A stretch of 64,000 nucleotides of DNA from Bimuria novae-zelandiae CBS 107.79 (Eukaryota; Ascomycota; Dothideomycetes; Pleosporales; Didymosphaeriaceae): assembly GCA_010015655.1 (NCBI GenBank), contig ML976767.1:116424-180423 (forward strand), written 5' to 3'. The first letter of the stretch is position 1. The number at the start of each line of letters is the position of its first letter. The translations under genes and the position numbers were made by a program. Positions 34,935 to 46,189 of this stretch are shown here, one piece after another. The notes beneath the pieces are model-generated. The model made no database searches. It was not told the DNA's origin and saw only the letters and a program-made list of their open reading frames with translations.

Positions 34935-34962
34935 CTATTCTTCTTTTTAAAGTTATTATCCT
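34935..34962 (-). promoter_or_regulatory. Polypurine tract of Gypsy2
   Basis: On the minus strand the run aaaaagaagaa immediately precedes the 3' LTR (its TA terminus at 34933-34934), as expected for plus-strand priming. Confidence 0.55.
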
Positions 34963-35010
34963 AATACCTTACTTCTTTACCTTATTATATTATTAATATA
35001 TAATTACTAA

Positions 35011-35020
35011 TTTATATAAA
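35011..35020 (+). promoter_or_regulatory. TATA box for the antisense gene of Gypsy2
   Basis: tttatataaa about 70 bp upstream of ATG 35086, mirroring the arrangement in Gypsy1. Confidence 0.5.
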
Positions 35021-35085
35021 GGTGCGCGTCCCTGCGCCTTAAGGTAAGTTATAGCCTCCTCTTAATTTTCCTTACCTTACTAACT

Positions 35086-35534
35086 ATGCTAAAAGCTCTT
35101 TGCTTATCTGTTGCTACTCGTCGTGCCCATGCGGAGAAGGTGGAATCTTAGGGTCTAGAAATAATATTTAGTTATAAGCGCTGCTAGAAAATAAAGTTAC
35201 GCTATTTTATAGATACTACTTTTAAGAAGTGTGCTAGTTATATTTCTGTCTACACTCCGTGTAGCATGTGGGTTCCTAAGAAAGATTAGGAGCGTGTTTA
35301 GAGGGAGAAGCGTAAGAAGCGTCTAGAGCTTCTTCGCGCGAGAGAGTTAGCTACTTACCTTGAGCGTGAGCTAGCTAAAGTAGAAGAGAAAGAGCATAAC
35401 TATGCTTAGCGCGATCTACGTGTTGCTAATATAGTAAGAGCTTTAGAGAAGCAAAAGGAGGATCTAAAAGGTATAGCTACTATTAATTATAAACTATCGC
35501 GACTTGCACCTCTAGGGGCTAACTTAAGCTAGTT
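35086..35534 (+). pseudogene. Antisense Zn2Cys6-like gene of Gypsy2 (RIP-inactivated)
   Basis: From ATG 35086 one frame runs about 149 codons to TAG near 35534 with five internal stops, all TAG. It contains YKRCxKIKLRYFIDTTFKKC then ASYISVYTPC. If the three Tyr were Cys (TGC/TGT to TAC/TAT by RIP), the spacing is exactly C-x2-C-x6-C-x8-C-x2-C-x6-C, identical to the Gypsy1 protein. The flanking MWVPKKD and REKRKKRLELLRARE parallel LFVPKEE and REKRLELARAKE of Gypsy1, followed by a charged coiled-coil-like stretch. It sits at the same place: next to the 3' LTR, antisense to pol. Inactive here. Confidence 0.65.
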
Positions 35535-35539
35535 ATAAG

Positions 35540-38500
35540 CTAAGCTTTTTTTACTTAATTTTAATTTTTTTTATCCCTTAATCTTTCTTTCTTTTTAGAT
35601 TTATTATTTAGTTTTAGCGAAAGTAGTCTTTCCTTATTTTAAAATAAAAGTTTTTTTTATACCTTTTTATAGTTTATAAGTTTTTCATTTAGTTTTTAGG
35701 TATTATATTATTCGGGCTATCCCTTTTATTTTATTAAGTATTTTTACTAACCTTAGACTATCCTTAGATCGTTAATTTCTTTATCCTTATACTTATTATC
35801 TTCTAAATTTAATTAGATTTTAACTAGAGCATTTAGTAGTGCTAGTTTTAATAATAATTTATAAAATATTAGGTAGATCTTTATACCTATTAGTAAAAGT
35901 AGTTTAGTTATAATAGGTCCCTTAGTTTCTTATACTTTAAAAGGGCCTACTTAGAGGTAATTTAGTTTTCTGCTAGGTTATTTTGTCCTTAAAATTTTTT
36001 ATAATAAGAAAACTTTATTCTTTTTTTTAAGGGTTAGTCTTTTAATCCTTTACTTATTTAGGTTTCTAAATATTATAAGAAACACTTAAGTAATTTATTT
36101 CTTTAGGACTTTATAAAGTTTCTTTATCTTTTAAGTCTTATTTTAAGCTTTTATAAAAATACTTTCTATATTTCGCGGATCTTAATAAGTAACTAACTTA
36201 TATCTATAGTTAGCGTAGTGTGGGAAATACCGCGTCGTTCCTAACCTTATGCTATTATACGCTAGCTAGGCCGTTAGTAGTAATTCTACCTAATTATCTT
36301 ACTATTTATTAACGTAGAATTATAAGTATTATTTTAGGATCTAATTCGTACGTTCTATTTATCTATTAGTCTAAGGATAAAAACTTGTTAAGAGCTTCTT
36401 ATTAATCCCTAGGGCTGCTATAAATGTATCCTAGTATTTTAACATAAAGAGCTTATCTTTATTAGTAATAAATATTTTTAGAGGTCTATATTTTGCAAAT
36501 ACTATATTATTTACTTTATAGGCTAGTTCCTTTACCGTTATGGATTCCTTTATATGCCTGAATTTGACCATCTTAGTTAAGCGGTCTACTATTACTATAA
36601 TAGTGTTATATATTTATTTTGTCCCTGGCTATAGCGATCTTAGGAGTTTTATTATAAAGTCTATTATTATACTCTACTATAGTTGTTTAGCTACTTTTAG
36701 TAGTTATAATAGTCTATAAGACTAATATCTCTTTAGCTTGTTCTTATAGCATACTAAATAGTTACTTATAATCTTAGTTACTACCTACTTAAGTTTAAAA
36801 ATAGTATATTTATTCGCGATCTAGCGCGTTATTTCTTTAATACTTAAGTGTCTCTATTCTCTAAGCTTGTATAGTCTTTACATTAGGGTTTCTTTATACC
36901 CTAGTCTTATAATAAGTCTGTTTCTGTAATCTAATCGTGTTTTGTTAATTCCTTTCTAGAATAGGTTGTATTCCTCTTGTTATTCTATGGTGAGTTAGCT
37001 ATAGTCCTAGAAGTTGTGTACCTCTAGTTTAGTGTAATACAGACTAGCAGCGCGGGCCTTAATTATTAATTAATTATACTTAATAGTTTTATTATTTCTT
37101 GCACGCAGTACTGTATTATATAGTTTTAATTTATTTTTAGTAAGGTCTAATTTTTTACTTCAGGCATCTACTACGCTATTAAGCGTTCTTAGTTAATAGT
37201 ATACTATAAAGTTAAAGTTTGCTAGAAATTTAGCCTATTATACTTATTTTTAATTAAGCTTCTTAGTGGTTATAAAGCTAGTAAGGTTATAATAGTCTAT
37301 TTACACCTCTATTTTAAAGCGTGCTCTAGTAAGTTAAGCTTCTTATTATTTAAAGGCGTCTACTATCCTAAGTAGTTTTTTATTATAAACGTTATAATTA
37401 AGTTCTGCTCCTAAGAACTTTTTAAATAAAAAAATACTAGTCTCTATTTCTTATCTTTATATTATTATAAGAGTATCGCTTCTAGTACGTAATCTAATAC
37501 ATTTGTTTCTATCCTTATAGGTCTTCTTAGATCGTGTATCTGTAATAATAGTGCTTATAAAAAGAGCGTTTTTAACTTCTTAAAAGCCTTTTTAGCTTCT
37601 TTTATAAAGCCTATTTATTTGTCCTTTTTTATAAGTTCTATTATTAGTGTTATAGTCTTAGAGTAGTTCTTGATAAACTTCTAATAGAAGTTGGTAAACC
37701 CTAGAAAGGACTAAATGTCTTTTACTAACTTCAGTTCTAGCTAATTCTATATAGTAGTAATCTTTTTAGGGTCTATAGCCACACCTTCCCGTGAGATAAT
37801 AAATCCTGGATACTTTGTTTTTATAAAGTGGAATTCGCACTTTTTTAGATAAAGGAGTAATTAATACTCTTTATTTTTATAAATACTTTTTTTACGTATT
37901 CCTTATGCTCCTTAAGTGTTCTAGTAGAATAAATAAGTACGTCGTTAAGGTAGGTAGTATAGAATATATATAAGTATTCGTGTAATACTTTATTAATTAG
38001 CGTCTAAAACGTCGTAGGCGCGTTTATTAGTCTAAAGGGCATTACTTAGTGTTTATATAAGTTATATTAGGTCCTAAATATAGTCTTCTATTTATGTCCT
38101 TTAGCTATTTATATATAGTAATATTTATAACGTATATTAAATTTCGTAAACTATTTAGCTCCCTAGAGTCTATTTATTAGCTCTGTAATTAAAGGTAACG
38201 GGTAATAGTTCTTAAGTATAGCTTTATTTAGCTATCTATAATCTATATAAAGTTGTAGCTTGCCGTTCTTCTTAGGTACCTAAAGTATAGGAAAAGCCAC
38301 CAGGCTTTAACTTTCTTAAATATACCTTTTCGCTAGGTTCTTTTTTAAGTAGTCCTATACTTCTTTTTCTTATTCTATAAATATTAGTTATAATTATTTT
38401 AGGCGTAGCTTTGTGCCCTCTACTAAGAGTATTTTATAATTTTATTCTTAGTGTTCTAGTAGTTTTTCTCCTTTAATTTCTTTAAAGAGTTCTATATATT

Positions 38501-41136
38501 CTTAGTATTTTAGTAAAATAGTAGTAGCTTTTGCCTTTTCTCTTAGGCCTAAGTATTGTATCTATATTAGCCTTACCTAGCCTAGATTTTCTTCTATAAC
38601 TTTTATAATCTTAGTAGCTAAAAATTATATAGCTTATTCTTTAACCTGCCCTACTAGGACATTTAGGGTTAATAAGTGTATCTTTTAAAATTTATATACT
38701 CTAGTAACCTTTAGCGTAGGTCCTTAGCTAAGTAGTATCTTCTTTTACTAGTTAATAATAGAGTTATACTTTAGAAGCTAATTATAGCTAATAATTACTT
38801 TTATACTTCTAAGATCTATTATTGTAAAGCTATATTAGCTCTAGAATTTATTTAGGCCAATAGGTAATAGCGTTATTTTAAGGCATAACTAGCCTTTATT
38901 ATATCCTTAGGATATTATCTTATCTAATATTTCTACCTATACTAGTATTTCCTTATTCTAGTATGGCAGGTTATATTTCTCTACTATTTTTAGGGATATT
39001 AGATATCTAGTCGCTCTAGGGTCTATTAGCGCTATTACTTAGTAACTACTAATTATAACTTCCTTAGTTAATTATAGGTTACTTATACCTATTTTTACCC
39101 TTTTTACCTTTATAGTTGCGCTTCTACTAGTAAGGTCTTTTGCCTAGTAGCGCCCTAGTTTTCTAACTTATTATTAGCTTATTTAGCAGCGTCCTAAGAA
39201 CCCTTTACCTCCTTAACTTAGGTTTATATAGCTTCCTTTATTTCTAAGTTAGTTTTAATCTTTTTTTATTACTTCTAGTAAAGTAATTTCTAGACGCTTC
39301 TAGTATTCTTAATTTACTAGATCTCTTCTTTCTTTTAGGGTTCTCCGTGTCTTTTATATCCTATAACTAAACATTCCTAGGATTTTAGGTCTTAGTGTAA
39401 TAGGGTTATTTCTAATACTACTATTTATTCTTTTTAACATAGGTGTGCTAAGTAATCCCTATTATAGTCTAGTTATTTAATCTATTATAGGTGCTTAGGG
39501 CTCGTGCCCTTTATCTATTAGTTTTTTATAATTATCGCTAATCCTACGTCTATGCCTCTAAGGTACTAGCCTATAGCTTCTTTATATACTTTATATATTT
39601 AGCACTTATCGTTAAAGCACTTCTACTATCCTAATTCTTTATAGTATCGTAACTATTTATTAGGGAAATATTTATAGCATTTTATCTTTAGTTTATAATT
39701 ATTAATAAACTTATAATTAGAGTCTCTTATTAATATTGCTACTAGTTTCCTCTTTATTTTATGTAGTTAATAATCCTCTTTATTGCAAAGGAACTAGGCT
39801 ACCTACTTATATTATTATTAAATTCTAACTTATTATCCTAGTATTAGCACATTTCCATAGTACTTATTAGTAATTTTATAGGTTAAAGTAGCTCTTAGCC
39901 CCTTAAGCTTAATTTTTTACATATAGTCCTTAGGTATATGCATCTAACTATTGCATACCTAGTAGTTTCCTTCTACTATTTGGAGAAAGACCTCGTACTC
40001 TTATACTATCCTCTATTCCGTTTTTTCTGGCGTCTCTAGAACTTCGAGTTTTATATCGGAGACGTTATTTTTCTTTATTTTTAGTAGTATAGGCGTTAGT
40101 GCCTATAGTATAGCTATTACTACTTAGATAATTTGCGCTTTTTTATTTTATCTATAGTTATTCTTTAAATAATCCTTTTAAAAGTAACCTTATTCCCTAC
40201 ATCCTAAGCATGCTTTTTCTTTAAAGTATTATTTTTATTCTTAGTTAGATAGTCTATCCTTATAGTCCTTTCACCACTTCTTTAGTTTTTATTCTTAAGC
40301 TTTATTAGCTATTATAATATTTCTATTATAGTCCTTTTATAGTTTCTAGCTTCTTTTAATATTAGGTTAAATATAATTGCTTTCTTGCTTTTTTATCTAT
40401 CGTTTATATAGTTAATTATTAATTCTTATAGCTAGTTTCACGAGTTCTTCTAGGTCGTCTACCTAGTTATAGTGGGTAAGCTTGTCCTTAATACTTTCTT
40501 TTAGTCTATTATAGTAGGCTACCTAAGGTGGGGCGCTATCCTAATTAATCTTAGCTTAGAGGCGTCTAAACTTAGCTGTGTACGTACTAGCTAATCTTAT
40601 TTATTTAAACCTTTATTTTTTATATTAGACTTATTATTCCTTATTAACTTCTCTAAATATAATCTAAATTTATTCCCTTAAAGGAGGCCTAGTCCTTAAA
40701 CACCTTATTAGTTTTATTATTATATTCTAAGATATTATCTTTATTCTTTAGGTAATTCTCTATAAGGGGCTATAGCCATTTAGCTATCTTATCCTTTATA
40801 TGCATACCTAATACTAGAATTTTAGCCTATTTAGTTCTAATGATATCCTTATTATATTAGTAATATAGTTCTATATTTATAAGGAAAGTTTTAAGTCCTT
40901 CTTTTTTACCTTTGTAAATTTTAAAAACCTTAAAGGATATCCTTCCCGTAGTTATAATAGCTAGAACTTAAGCCGTTAGCTTAGCTAGCTACTTCTTAAG
41001 CTACTATATCTTATTGGCCTAATTAGCTAACACTATTATAGTATTTATAAGTAGTCTAGAAGCCACGCTTCCTATTAGGACCCTTTCTATAATATCTATT
41101 ATAGCTATTTTATTTTAATCCTTTAGGTAGTTAAAG
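35540..41136 (-). pseudogene. Gypsy2 gag-pol, heavily RIP-mutated
   Basis: Minus strand. The gag zinc knuckle reads KACLGCRExGYFxKDY at about 40215-40160 (His and last Cys altered). The RT active site reads as TTYLNDVLIYS at about 37970-37930, a RIP-changed YLDD box. Most of the remaining sequence has TpA-rich stop-laden frames, so protease and integrase blocks are not reliably readable. It begins right after the 5' LTR boundary at 41137 (minus: ctttaactacc). Confidence 0.65.
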
Positions 41137-41270
41137 TGTTACAAGGGCTCTACGTACCTAAGCCTAGTCTAGATTAGGGGAGAATAGGTTAAGGGTGGAG
41201 TGTCTTATAGATATTTAGTAGTCGAAAGCTAGAGATAGCTACGAGGCGGTTTTTAAAAATAATCTAATTC

Positions 41271-41500
41271 TGTCCAAATGGTAGTAGTCACGTAGACCGG
41301 ATGCACACGGATCTCTGTGCGTAAGATCCGGAAGGGTACGGATCTCCGTGCACAGAGACTAGGAATATATTAACCCTTTCCTTCGTACAATAGACAGGGA
41401 GAAGCAATCAACACCAGTTACCCCCCCCCCCTGTACAATGTTTACACCGTGTAAACCTTTTTATCTTATACGCAATTACTAGTAGAGAGTCTATTTAATA
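41271..41500 (+). repeat. Copia2 5' LTR with C11 insertion
   Basis: Matches 48957-49162 except for 24 extra bases (11 C at 41421-41431, then tgtacaatgttta) between agtta and caccgtg. Confidence 0.88.
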
Positions 41501-42239
41501 CTAATTAGTAGTTTAAATACTATAAGAGAGGAAGCTTTTCTTATACCTTTCTATTTAGAGGTTCGCGTATAAGAAAAATCCTTTTCCTTACTACTTTAAC
41601 TATAAATTAGCAAGAGTAAAGATAGAGTCTAATTTACGTGCGAGTAGCTATAAATCTCTATTTAGTTACCTAAGCAAGAGCAAGAAACCTGTCTGTATAA
41701 TACTATTTAGAGGTACTATATAAATAGTAGTGCTTATTTAACGCTGGGAGATCCGTTTTATCTTTTCGCACGAGGCTATTTAAAGGCAGCGTATAATAAG
41801 AAGTAAGATAGCGCGTAATAACGTATAACTAACTATTATAAAGTAATAAGTAACGCTAGCTCTATTATAAACTAATTAATATAACGTATTAACGTACGAC
41901 TAATACGTACCGCTTGTAAGCATCTTAGCAAAGACCCTAGCAGAGTAGACAAATATTAAGGACTAGGTAGACAAGATTAAACTATTAGATAATATACTAA
42001 AGAAAAAACTTAACTTGTACGTAGCTAATTTAATTATAGAACTTCGCGCGTTAAGCGCAATAGGCGTATAAATCCTTAAGAACTTCTAAAATAATTTTGA
42101 AGAGTAGAAGCTTATACACTTTAAAGATCTTAGTTAACCCTTTCTACAAGAACTAATTACTACCCTGCGGAACAAGGGCATTAGTTTTAAGAAGGATAAA
42201 ATAGAGGCTACTACGCTATATAGACTTGTAAAAGAAGAA

Positions 42240-43600
42240 TACGCTTTTAACGTCCTATTATAGCACTATATAGAATTACTATTACTAGCGCCAGTTCTAA
42301 CGCCGCAGATTATGTCCCCGTACAAATCACCCGCAGACTCAATACTTCCTCCGCAACCAGTACAACCACCTCATGCTAGCCCATCACACAAGAGCACGAC
42401 CAGGCAGCTACATATTCCTACAGTTACAGCTCCGCACGAGATCCCTCAAAGCCTGTACCCACCGCACACGATCCAATCGCCGTACAATCCATACTAACTT
42501 CCACCTACACGAGGGATTGCAGCGGAGAATCTTACGCCTGAGAAGGTCGTACAATTCCAGAAGGCCTGGAAGAAGGAAAACAACTACACAGGGCAACCGT
42601 ACGATATCCTAGCTGATAAGGCGATGGTATTCATTGAGCTTTGCCAACGCCTTGTTATCTATGAGGCCTCGTACGCAAGCATTTTTCTTAATATCCTTAA
42701 AGGGCGTGCGCACATGTTCTACCTTCACAATATTAGCCTAGGACGAACATGGAAGTTACTGTACGAGCAGCTCAGCAATTACTTTAATACTAACGTGAAC
42801 CACAACTAGTATTAGATAGATTAGACAGCAATAAGCTTCTCACGAATTAGACAGGAGAACTCTACAAAAACTCCGCACGAAGCTCTAGAAGTAATAATTA
42901 ATAAACTTACTTTTATATAGAGAGCCCTTAGCCTATAATTCTAAGGCGAGATACCTCCTTATACTACTATTGTACAAGCATGTTAAGGGTAGCCTAAGCT
43001 AGAATAAGCTATATTCTTAATTAAGCCCACGTGCAAGGTATTATTTAGCGATCTCTATATAGCACTTTAAGTCTTTATTAACTAATAGAATAATGTATTT
43101 ATAAGCAAATCCTAGGATGCGTACTACACTAATAGGCAATATAGCTTATCACGTACGCGAGGCTATTAACAACGTGGAAGAAGCCCTAGGGGACATAAAG
43201 AATTATTTAGATTATAGTCCTTCGCACGACTAAAGCAATGCTTTGTCTATTATAAGGAAGAATGTTAGTCTACAAATTATCCTTGCACGGATTAATCCTG
43301 TGCAAAACGCTAGTATATCTCCTTATATAAAGAATTCTATAATAAAACTGTAAGCAGCCCAGAGATATGTCACATAACGACACTAGTCTCATGAGTCAGC
43401 TCTATCTCTATATACGAGCCTCTGATCACTCCATGTACACACAACACAACACAGAACAACACACAGAGCAACTCAGACAATTACACACACAATATACTAC
43501 CTTCACACATACCACCCACCTGCTTACAAAAACACTAACGCGTAAGGAGGTGAGCGCGTATATTTAGGAATTTAAAGGTAAACTAGAGTAGGAGGAAGAG
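42240..43600 (+). pseudogene. Copia2 gag, degenerate
   Basis: A readable section starts around ATG 42312 (Pro-rich, MSPYKSPADSILPPQPVQPP). It has a TAA at about 42496, and continues in frame with PTRGIAAENLTPEKVVQF, YDILADKAMVFIELC, ILKGRAHMFYLHNI, SNYFNTNVNHN to a TAG at 42807. This is the gag pattern of fungal Copia elements. Sequence upstream and downstream is RIP-destroyed. A second less-mutated patch (43367-43567) has an open frame without a recognisable domain. Confidence 0.6.
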
Positions 43601-44333
43601 GAGTTGTATAATAATAATAACTTAGATAAAGAGGAAGGTAAAGAGATTATTAACTATCTTACTATAGCTATATTTCTCTACCACGCGACAGCAGAGGACA
43701 TCTATAGCCTAGAACCTAAGAGATACGCAGAATAGTTTATCCTTAAGGATTAATATTATATAGTATACTAAGGTGAACTATAGGACACCGGCACGGCAAG
43801 GATTTCTACTATTAAAAAGTTATAACTTAAAGCCTACCTGCAAGAATTCCCTCGTATAAAAGTAGACTAGACACTAAGCAAGGAGAGTATTAGCTTTAGA
43901 GGATAAAGATTAATAGGATTAGTTAGTACTATATAGATTACTAATTTAGTTAGTAATGTGACGTACTATATCCTAAACACTCTAACACTATTCCTACTAT
44001 CTCTTGTAAATGCAGACTGAATAGGTGCGTACTTTAATAATGTGCAGAATATAATTATACGAAGTAATGGCAATACTATTCCTATTATACGAAAATTGGG
44101 TTATCTATTCTTTAACGTATAAAAGGAGGAATTAATGTCCTTCTTTACTAAACAGGAACTTTAATAGCTATATAGAAGATTTAGCTATCCTCGTACGAAA
44201 CGACTTTACACAATGCTTAAGCACGCTAGACATAACGTTAATCCCTTTATACTTAAGGAGATTAAGAAGTTCTACTATATATATTAGCTGCATAATCTAG
44301 CCCCATAAAGATTTAAGTTTACTATTAAGGATA

Positions 44334-46181
44334 ACGTGGTTCACCACCGAGCGGGCCAACCCCACCGAGCGGGCCACTTTTTAAAAGTTAGTCTATTGCG
44401 AAGCGCCTCCTACAACATCACTATAATTTAATATAATTCGCAGAACATAGAAATACTATTCAGACTTATTGCTATTAGATGCATCTATAATTTCTACTGC
44501 GCAGGTGCGAGCGTTGTGGCCAGCTTCGCCGTAACGTCCGCAGCGCCTCTGCCCACGCACCCTCTTTACAGACTCTTCACCCTCCTTTTGCCCACTACTA
44601 TCCTTTTTAGCTATTAAATTAACTACCTCTCTTACTATAAGTGTCTTAGCTGCCTGAATATACTTCCTCTTTTAACTTTTTACCTCTATTATTATCTTTA
44701 CTGTCTTGCGAAGCCTTGCTATTTTCTATTATATTAACACTATTTCGTGCCCTATTAATGCAACACCTTTGTTAAGCTGCTTAATAGCTCTAAGAAGCGG
44801 AGAAACTAGTAAATCTCTGTATTTCTATACACGCTTACAAACTAGCGTTAACTAAGCCTCTATCTTGCGGAGGTTACTTAGTGTTTTTAATTCCTATAGG
44901 GTGTCCTTTGCGTTAGGTAGAGTTAGCGTACAAAGAACCATATTAAGTCTTAATAACACCGCCTCTAGGTCGTATAGGACTAATCTAGCACCTCTAAAGC
45001 CTGCGCAGATGTTCGCCTTTATTATTACTTTTTTTAAAAGCTACTTTAAAGGCTAGTAGAAAGGCCTCCTTCTTAATCTACTTAGTACCGTACTATGCCA
45101 AGCTACTAATCTTATTGCTATACGCCCGCTTTAAAGGCGAAAAACAACCCACATTAAGTGGCTACAAGAGGTGTGATAAGTGTAGAGGTATATAGAGAAT
45201 AATAATCTTCTGTTCCTTATAGTATTTGTGGAATTCGTGTGAGTAGTGGCTCTCGTGGTTATCTATAATTAGTAGCTAGTGTGCACCCAAACTACGCGCC
45301 TTAGTATAGGTATTAAAGTGCCTTAGCTAGGCAAGGCTAAGCTTATTTAACGTCTAGCTATTAGAACTAACTTTAATAACCTAGTCTTAGGGTAGATTAT
45401 GGAACTAGGACGTAATTAGAACCTTGCTAAGGAAGATAAGAAAGGGTAGTAGAGCCTAGCCTTTAGCGCTAACACCCTAAATATTAGTAACCTACTTACG
45501 ATTACTAGGTTAAATCTTTTTTAGGTTGCTTCGCTTCTTAGAGCCTGTAAAGACTATCTAACCCTATATTACCCCTATTATAAAGCCTGTCTCGTCGAAG
45601 TTATACGTGTCGTTATTAGCGATACCGTACTTAGCCTTAGTATTAGTAACTAGCTCGAACTAGGGCGTTATAATACGTAGATCTTCGTTTAGGGCTTACT
45701 AATAATTATATAGATAGCTCCTTTAAAGCTTAATTTCTAGCGTACGCGTCTTAAGCCTGTCTACTTAATACTTATTAATAGGCTATCCACCGCGCTTAGC
45801 AAGTAAATTATTAGCTATATCTTAGACTATATCCCTTATTGCACCTATTCCTCGCTAGTTAAGCTTAAGTATACGTTAGACTAAAGCCTCCTTCTCTAGC
45901 TTAGTTAGCTTCTTTAAGTTGGGCTCGCGATTGCGTTAAGAGAGGGCTCCTTAGCGTTGTTATTATACTATTATTTAAGGCACGCTAAAGGCTATAATAA
46001 CGCGTCTTTTACTCTTATTACGATTTTTAATTATAGCTTAGATAGCAAGCTATAGTGCGCTTTTAGTATAAGGTTATTGCGCGTTATGTTGTGATGGCAT
46101 TGTGGTATAAGCTAGAGGTGGGCTGCATTTAGCAAAGTTGGCCCGCTCGGTGGGGTTGGCCCGCTCGGTGGTGAACCAAGT
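44334..46181 (-). mobile_element. Pogo/Fot1-like element B (copy of element A family)
   Basis: 1848 bp with TIRs acgtggttcaccaccgagcg (44334) and the inverse ending ggtgaaccaagt (46181), flanked by TA (44332-44333 and 46182-46183). Both ends have two 'ccaccgagcgggcc' units. It aligns end to end with element A in reverse. It lies inside Copia2 between gag and RT. The transposase is on the minus strand and RIP-degraded. Confidence 0.88.
44460..46100 (-). pseudogene. Degenerate pogo-type transposase (element B)
   Basis: Minus strand, homologous to element A. The C-terminal knuckle reads RRCGRYGEAGHNARTCAV (one Cys now Tyr). Further N-terminal, blocks equivalent to the NFNE, DSHKSH and PL-x-GCF motifs of element A are in register but broken by RIP stops. 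Plus-strand open frames here (for example 44865-45056) are shadows. Confidence 0.7.
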
Positions 46182-46189
46182 TAATTTAT

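Noticed and set aside
44865..45056. Open frame inside pogo element B
   Set aside because: Wrong strand for the transposase, produced by RIP base composition; the same shadow occurs in element A at 21224-21544.
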